From Nocardioides sp. T2.26MG-1 (lineage in GTDB: Bacteria > Actinomycetota > Actinomycetes > Propionibacteriales > Nocardioidaceae), in assembly GCF_950101795.1 (NCBI RefSeq), contig NZ_CATNLZ010000023.1, forward strand, positions 124,001 through 188,000: DNA of 64,000 bases. Direction: 5' to 3'. This document shows, one piece after another, positions 59,795 through 64,000 of the stretch (position 1 is its first letter; every line of letters begins with the position of its first letter). The notes beneath the pieces are model-generated. The model did not search any database, was not told the origin of the DNA, and worked only from the letters and a program-made list of their open reading frames with translations. Both the position numbers and the translations under genes were made by a program.

Positions 59795-59824
59795 CCCGCA
59801 GGCGGACGTACGTCAGCCTGCGGG
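59795..59824. repeat. 30-base near-perfect palindrome
   Basis: CCCGCAGGC and GCCTGCGGG flank GACGTACGTC, which is itself a palindrome; only one pair (G-A) breaks a 15-base stem with no loop. It abuts the repeat copy at 59749, so both could form one compound structure. Confidence 0.75.
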
Positions 59825-60085
59825 TCCGTACCTGGTTGCGGTGGTTGAAGGACGAGGGCGTGGTCGCCGTTCGCTGTGGTCACCCGAGGCTGGTCACCGC
59901 CGGCATCTCGGCACCAGATCGGTTTGTGGTTGCCGGGCTGTGGTCGCCGTCGCAGACCCGAGATCCCGCCTGCCGACATCCCCCACCTCACGACCCGGAA
60001 GACTTTACCTTCGACTTCGCCAGGGCCCTGTGGAACAAGGGGATTCCGGCCCTGCGATGTCGGTGGGCTCTGCTGGGATGGACAC

Positions 60086-61342
60086 ATGGCAGCCACCCCG
60101 CTCGTGCACCCGGACCTCGACGGTCCCCGGGCGCTGCTGGCTGCCCTCGAGACCAATCGGTCCGTGCTGACCGACGCCGAGGTCGCGCAGTTCCAGCTCG
60201 CGGTCGAGTGGGCCACCGCCCACCCCGCCGACGGGCTCGACGACGCCGCGACCATCGACGGCTCCGAGGGCGAGCTCGCGATCGCCGGCCCCGGCGCACC
60301 CCTGGTCGCGGAGTTCTGCATCGCGGACTTCGCGCTCGCGGTCGGCCTGACCACCGACGCCGGCCGCAGCTACCTCGGCGACGCCGTCGAGATCCGCCAC
60401 CGCCTCCCCCGACTGTGGGCCCGGGTGATCGCCGGCACGGTGCCGGTCTGGCGGGCCCGCCGCATCGCCACCCACACCCGGTCCCTGCCCGCCGAGGGCG
60501 CCGACCACGTCGACAAGCACCTCGCCCCCCTCGCGCACCGGCTGTCCTGGGCCCAACTGGAACGCACCGTCGAAGCAGCCCGCGCGACGTTCGACCCAAT
60601 CGAGGCCGAGCACCGCCGCCTGCTGGCCGCCGACGGCCGGTTCTGCGACGTCGACACCACCCAGGTCTCCCTCGACGGCACCATGGCGGTGCGCGGTGAG
60701 CTCGACCTCACCGACGCCCTCGACCTCGACCACGCGTTGAGCGAGGGTGCCCAACAGCTCGCCGACCTCGGCTGCACCGAGACGATGGATGTCCGCCGCG
60801 CGATGGCCGCCGGCGCCCTCGCCCGCGGCGACCTCATGCTCCAGACCTCACCGGCCCCGGAGACGGGGACAGACCCCGAGCAGCCGAACCCGACCCGGCG
60901 AAGCCGGGAGCTGGTGATCTACGCCCACCTGTCCCAGAGCGCGCTGGCCGGGATCGAGAACACCCGCACCCACGTCCTCCTCACCCAGGTCGCCGGCTGG
61001 TGCGCCACCGCCACCGGGCCCGTCACCATCCGCCCCGTCCTCGACCTGGGCGAGCACCTCCAGGTCCCCGGCTACACCCCCTCACCACGGCTCCGTGAGC
61101 AGGTCCTGCTCACCCATCCGACGTGCGTGTTCCCCGGCTGCCACCGACCATCACGCCGCTGCGACCTCGACCACGTCATCCCCTGGGCCGACGGCGGCCC
61201 GACCTGCACCTGCAACCTCGTCCCCCTCTGCCGCTTCCACCATCGCCTCAAGACCCATGGCAGCTGGACCCTCCACCGCACCGGCCACCGGATCTTCACC
61301 TGGACCAGCCCCCACGGACGCACCTACACCCGACATACCTGA
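60086..61342 (+). CDS. DUF222/HNH endonuclease domain protein
   Basis: 418 residues. The N-terminal DUF222 (13E12) domain spans about 1-300 (RLPRLWARVIAGTVPVWRAR, LPAEGADHVDKHLAP). The C-terminal HNH nuclease (about 335-405) has CVFPGCHRPSRRCDLDHVIP, WADGGPTCTCNLVPLCRFHH, with the metal-binding Cys pairs and the HN...H triad. These proteins occur in many copies in Nocardioides and mycobacteria and have unknown function. TGGGAT lies six bases before ATG 60086. Copies of the palindromic repeat lie on both sides. Confidence 0.9.
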   Translation: MAATPLVHPDLDGPRALLAALETNRSVLTDAEVAQFQLAVEWATAHPADGLDDAATIDGSEGELAIAGPGAPLVAEFCIADFALAVGLTTDAGRSYLGDAVEIRHRLPRLWARVIAGTVPVWRARRIATHTRSLPAEGADHVDKHLAPLAHRLSWAQLERTVEAARATFDPIEAEHRRLLAADGRFCDVDTTQVSLDGTMAVRGELDLTDALDLDHALSEGAQQLADLGCTETMDVRRAMAAGALARGDLMLQTSPAPETGTDPEQPNPTRRSRELVIYAHLSQSALAGIENTRTHVLLTQVAGWCATATGPVTIRPVLDLGEHLQVPGYTPSPRLREQVLLTHPTCVFPGCHRPSRRCDLDHVIPWADGGPTCTCNLVPLCRFHHRLKTHGSWTLHRTGHRIFTWTSPHGRTYTRHT

Positions 61343-61415
61343 CCACCCCACCCCGCCGACCACGGCCGGCGGGGCCACAGTCATGCCCCGGCAGCAACGG
61401 TGCCGCGCGGAGGCC

Positions 61416-61453
61416 GTGGTCTCGAGGCTCGCTTCGCTCGCACCTCAACCACC
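61416..61453. repeat. Dispersed repeat (minus orientation) overlapping the M23-like gene end
   Basis: GTGGTCTCGAGGCTCGCTTC begins the copy and CGCACCTCAACCACC ends it. The last nine bases are coding for the M23-like gene on the other strand, including its TGA stop (61445-61447). Confidence 0.85.
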
Positions 61454-62062
61454 GTGTGCCTCGACGACCTCTCCGTTGCGGGGCAGGTGTCCGCCGAGGG
61501 TGATCGGCACGGCCACGGCGCCGTCCACGCCCACGCGGTCGATGGCCTGGACGTGGACATGGGGCTCGGTGCTGTTGCCGGAGTTGCCGCATCGCGCCAG
61601 TGGCTCGCCCGCCCGGACGCGCTGACCGAGCTGGACTTCGATGCTCGCTTGACGCAGGTGGCACACGGCGACCACGGGCCCGGAGTCCGTCCGGATCATC
61701 ACGTGATTGCCTGCCAGCGCCGCCCACCCTGCTGCCACCCGGCGGCGCTGGGTAAGGGCATAGCCGACGGACGGCAGACCACGGAAGGCATCGTGATCCG
61801 GTGCTCCGTCGTACAGGGCGACCACGACGCCGCGGACGGGTGCGAGGATCGGCTGCCCGAACCCGGGGAACCGCTCGGCGGCCTCGGAGCGCAGGAGCGA
61901 TCGGGCCGTGATCGGTGCCGTCCGCCCCGCTGCGTCGACCGCGACGAAGTCGATGGCGAAGGATGTGGCGAACAGTGTGGTGCCGTGGCTCGGGACTCGG
62001 TTCGCCGGGCTGTTCTGGGTCAGCCAGCGGCCCGTGAATGGATAGGCCAGATCGACGGGCAC
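61445..62062 (-). CDS. M23-like (LytM) peptidase domain protein without signal peptide
   Basis: A 205-residue protein with a LytM/M23 fold: the first zinc pair in SHGTTLFATSFAIDFV (His and Asp), the glycine-rich middle GFGQPILAPVRGVVVALYDG and GNHVMIRTDSG, and HLRQASIEVQ with the final HxH in STEPHVHVQAID. All four expected metal-site residues are present. No signal peptide, so it is cytoplasmic or exported by another route. It starts 13 bases after the ABC permease stop and closes the operon. A dispersed repeat supplies its stop codon and last Gly-Gly. Confidence 0.85.
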   Translation of the reverse strand: MPVDLAYPFTGRWLTQNSPANRVPSHGTTLFATSFAIDFVAVDAAGRTAPITARSLLRSEAAERFPGFGQPILAPVRGVVVALYDGAPDHDAFRGLPSVGYALTQRRRVAAGWAALAGNHVMIRTDSGPVVAVCHLRQASIEVQLGQRVRAGEPLARCGNSGNSTEPHVHVQAIDRVGVDGAVAVPITLGGHLPRNGEVVEAHGG

Positions 62063-62075
62063 GACCTCGGCGGTC

Positions 62076-62804
62076 CTACTCGTCGCCCGTCAGGTTGAAC
62101 GCCCGCAGCGCACGTCCGGTCTGCCACGCGCCGGCCACGATGACGACCGTGAGCGCGAGGACGGCGTACGCCAGCGGCAGGTCGTCAACGAGGGACACGT
62201 CGGCGACCTGCTGGACGACCGCGGCCGACCAGCGGGTGACGCTGAGCCACCGCACCCCGTCCAGGAGCCCGCCGAGCAGTCCCTCCCACACCAGCAGGTA
62301 GATCAGCCCGACCACCACGGCGTGCCGGGTCAGCACCGACAGCAGCGCGAACAGCGCACAGTAGGCGACTCCCTCGGCGAGCGCACCGACCGCGAAGCCC
62401 ACGGCGTACGACGGGGTGTCGGTGAGCAGGACCAGGCCCGCGACCAGCACCGGGAGGGCGGCGAAGGCCAGCACGCACGCGGCGGCGACCAGGAGCTTGC
62501 TGGTCACGATCGTGTGCCGCGAGATCGGCTTGGCGAGCAGGTAGGAGATCGACCCGTCGTCGATCTCGGGGGCCAGCAGCCCGGACGTCGCCAGCAGCGC
62601 CACCAGCGGCACGATCACGACCAGACCGAGGCCGTAGAGCGTGTGCCGGGCGCCCTCGTCGTCCTGGCCGACCAGTGCGCGGGCCAGGACGGACAGCCCG
62701 ATCAGCACCGCGGGCAGCACGAACAGCAGGGCCCCGCGCCAGCGCCCGAAGATGCTGCGCACGCCCAGCCGGACGATCGTGCGGGAGACCACCGGGGACG
62801 TCAT
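62076..62804 (-). CDS. ABC-2 type permease
   Basis: A 242-residue permease with six membrane segments, GALLFVLPAVLIGLSVLAR first. EIDDGSISYLLAKPISRHTI is the typical ABC-2 loop (DGTxxYLLxRPISR). ATGA overlap with the ATPase. It probably pairs with the other permease at the window edge as a heterodimer. Confidence 0.9.
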   Translation of the reverse strand: MTSPVVSRTIVRLGVRSIFGRWRGALLFVLPAVLIGLSVLARALVGQDDEGARHTLYGLGLVVIVPLVALLATSGLLAPEIDDGSISYLLAKPISRHTIVTSKLLVAAACVLAFAALPVLVAGLVLLTDTPSYAVGFAVGALAEGVAYCALFALLSVLTRHAVVVGLIYLLVWEGLLGGLLDGVRWLSVTRWSAAVVQQVADVSLVDDLPLAYAVLALTVVIVAGAWQTGRALRAFNLTGDE

Positions 62805-63715
62805 GGCGCCACCAGGTAGGAGAAGACGCTCTCCAGGGACTCGTCGGTCGGCGTCACCTCGTGCAGGCGTACGCCGTGCTCGCGGGCCAACCGCGGCAGC
62901 ACCTCGCTGAACCGGCCGAAGTCGGAGGCCTCCAGCTCGATGCCGCCCTCCGAGCGCAGCCGGGCCCCGCGCACGGACGTGTCGGCGAGCAGCACCGAGG
63001 CCATCAGCCGGTCGTCGCCGGTGCGGAGCACGAACCGGTTGGGCCGGTCGGTCATCAGCCGCCGGATCGCGCCGAAGTCGCCCGAGGCCGCGTGCCGGCC
63101 CGCCACCACCACCTCGATCTGGCGGGCCACCTGCTCGACCTCCTCGAGGATGTGCGAGCTGAACAGCACGGTCCGCCCCTCGGCGCCCATCGTGCGCAGC
63201 AGCTCCATCAGGTGGATCCGTTGCCGCGGGTCCATGCCGTTGAACGGCTCGTCGAGCAGCAGCACCGCCGGGTCGTGCGCGAGCGCGGAGGCCATCTTGA
63301 TCCGCTGCCGCATGCCCTTGGAGTACGTCGAGATCTCGCGGTCCTGGGCGTCGGTCATCTCGATCAGCGCGATCGCCCGCTGCGCCGCGGCCCCGGGGTC
63401 GGCCAGCCCGTGCAGCTCGGCGTTCGCGACCACGAACTGGCGCCCGGTGAGGTAGTCGAACAGCGCCTCCCGCTCCGGCACCAGCCCGAGCTTGCGATAG
63501 ACCTGCTCGTTGCGCCACAGCGGCTCGCCGTCGAGCGTGACGGTCCCGGTCGAGGGCGCGAGGAAGCCCGACATCATCGCGATCAGCGTGGACTTGCCGG
63601 CGCCGTTGGGGCCGAGCAGCCCGGTGACGCCGGGGCCGATGGTCATCGTGACGTCGTTGACCGCGACGACGTTGCGGTACCAGCGCGAGACGTGGTCGAT
63701 GCGGATCTCGCTCAT
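62801..63715 (-). CDS. ABC transporter ATP-binding protein
   Basis: A 304-residue ATPase. Walker A GPNGAGKST (about 36), signature TYSKGMRQRIKMA (about 131), Walker B LLLDEPFNGMDP (about 155) and H-loop SSHILEEVE. The C-terminal 80 residues (TDRPNRFVLRTGDD, TPTDESLESVF) are of the YhaQ/CcmA-exporter type. ATGA overlaps at both ends place it between the two permeases. Confidence 0.93.
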   Translation of the reverse strand: MSEIRIDHVSRWYRNVVAVNDVTMTIGPGVTGLLGPNGAGKSTLIAMMSGFLAPSTGTVTLDGEPLWRNEQVYRKLGLVPEREALFDYLTGRQFVVANAELHGLADPGAAAQRAIALIEMTDAQDREISTYSKGMRQRIKMASALAHDPAVLLLDEPFNGMDPRQRIHLMELLRTMGAEGRTVLFSSHILEEVEQVARQIEVVVAGRHAASGDFGAIRRLMTDRPNRFVLRTGDDRLMASVLLADTSVRGARLRSEGGIELEASDFGRFSEVLPRLAREHGVRLHEVTPTDESLESVFSYLVAP

Positions 63716-64000
63716 GGCGAGACCTTCCGGTAGCGGAGCATCAGCCCGCCGATCGAGCCCAGCACGGTCAGCAGGGTGGCGACGACGTACAGGACCCCCA
63801 TCGCGTCGCTGGAGGGCGGCGTCGGGGTGGCGTCGGGGGAGTCGAACAGGAACACCTGCAGCCCGTTGACCAGCGTGTACGGCGAGAACAGTCCGGCGAC
63901 CTCGCCGACCACCTCCTGCTCGGCGCCGACCGCGATGCCCTGGATCGTGGAGACGACCGTGTAGCTGACGAGCAGCACCACGATCACCGCGGTGACCGCG
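63712..64000 (-). CDS. ABC-2 type permease (5' part beyond the window)
   Basis: Only the last 95 or so residues are seen: a membrane helix (VIVVLLVSYTVVSTIQGIA), a loop with Pro/Asp/Thr (FDSPDATPTPPSS) and a final helix (VLYVVATLLTVLGSIGGLML) with the charged end RYRKVSP. Overlap with the ATPase is ATGA. It is the second permease of this exporter. Confidence 0.85.
   Translation of the reverse strand, partial: AVTAVIVVLLVSYTVVSTIQGIAVGAEQEVVGEVAGLFSPYTLVNGLQVFLFDSPDATPTPPSSDAMGVLYVVATLLTVLGSIGGLMLRYRKVSP

Larger units (their letters stand above)
59629..60085. other. 457-base gene-free stretch with repeats
   Basis: It holds two copies of the dispersed repeat (below), a 30-base palindrome, and further half-copies such as GGTGGTTGAAGGACGAGG near 59840. 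The rest, up to the HNH gene, has no convincing frame. TGGGAT at 60074-60079 is the likely -10 of the HNH gene. Confidence 0.6.

Overview
The window is GC-rich (roughly 70% or more), with many GTG starts, tight ATGA/GTGA/TGATG overlaps, DUF222-HNH and SCO7613-type proteins, a two-component membrane desaturase and a dispersed palindromic repeat beginning GGTGGTTGAGG. Together these point to an actinobacterium, most likely Nocardioides or a close relative in the Nocardioidaceae. This is inferred from gene content and style, because there is no rRNA gene here. I saw no tRNA, CRISPR array, insertion sequence or prophage. The window is ordinary chromosome, almost fully coding, with about 63 intact genes, two edge fragments and two gene remnants.

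Layout. 1-2.1 kb: a leftward operon of a holin-like membrane protein, a low-molecular-weight phosphatase and a fructosamine kinase, then a GntR/FCD regulator divergent from a dimethylargininase-like hydrolase with an operator between them. 3-13.8 kb: single genes (VanZ, histidinol-phosphate aminotransferase, ArsR-MFS pair, GH3 hydrolase, YihY, glutathionyl-hydroquinone reductase-like, DUF1905, a large SCO7613-type membrane protein, CDF transporter). 14-17.5 kb: a 2-oxoacid dehydrogenase operon (E1 alpha, E1 beta, E2). 17.6-25 kb: DUF2804, patatin, SDR with a KstR-like box, fused acyl-CoA carboxyltransferase, nitroreductase, epimerase and an M1 metallopeptidase lipoprotein. 25-29 kb: an ECF sigma factor, an ABC exporter pair and a Ser/Thr kinase. 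29-39 kb: TerD, paaN, DHA2 MFS, two SGNH hydrolases, amidohydrolase, CDF transporter and an FtsX remnant.

39.3-47.8 kb is the clearest pathway. A ROK repressor, an ABC sugar importer, a cytoplasmic GH3 beta-N-acetylhexosaminidase, a ROK kinase, NagA and NagB form a self-contained locus for uptake and breakdown of chitin or cell-wall amino-sugar oligomers to fructose-6-phosphate. 48-53 kb holds a secreted RTX-repeat protein, a PucR-like regulator and a ferredoxin reductase/fatty-acid desaturase pair resembling mycobacterial Rv3230c/DesA3. 53-57 kb has small redox genes and a broken cupin gene. 57-60 kb repeats the sigma factor plus Ser/Thr kinase pairing seen at 25-29 kb. 60-64 kb has a DUF222-HNH protein and an ABC exporter operon ending in an M23-like protein.

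Two features stand out. First, a dispersed palindromic repeat family occurs between genes and also inside the E2 gene. There, two copies are translated in the same reading frame and fall in flexible linkers, resembling the protein-coding palindromic elements of Rickettsia; another copy supplies the stop codon of the M23-like gene. Second, more than twenty genes start 6-7 bases after a TANNNT-like hexamer, the signature of leaderless transcription, while genes inside operons keep Shine-Dalgarno sites or overlapping starts.
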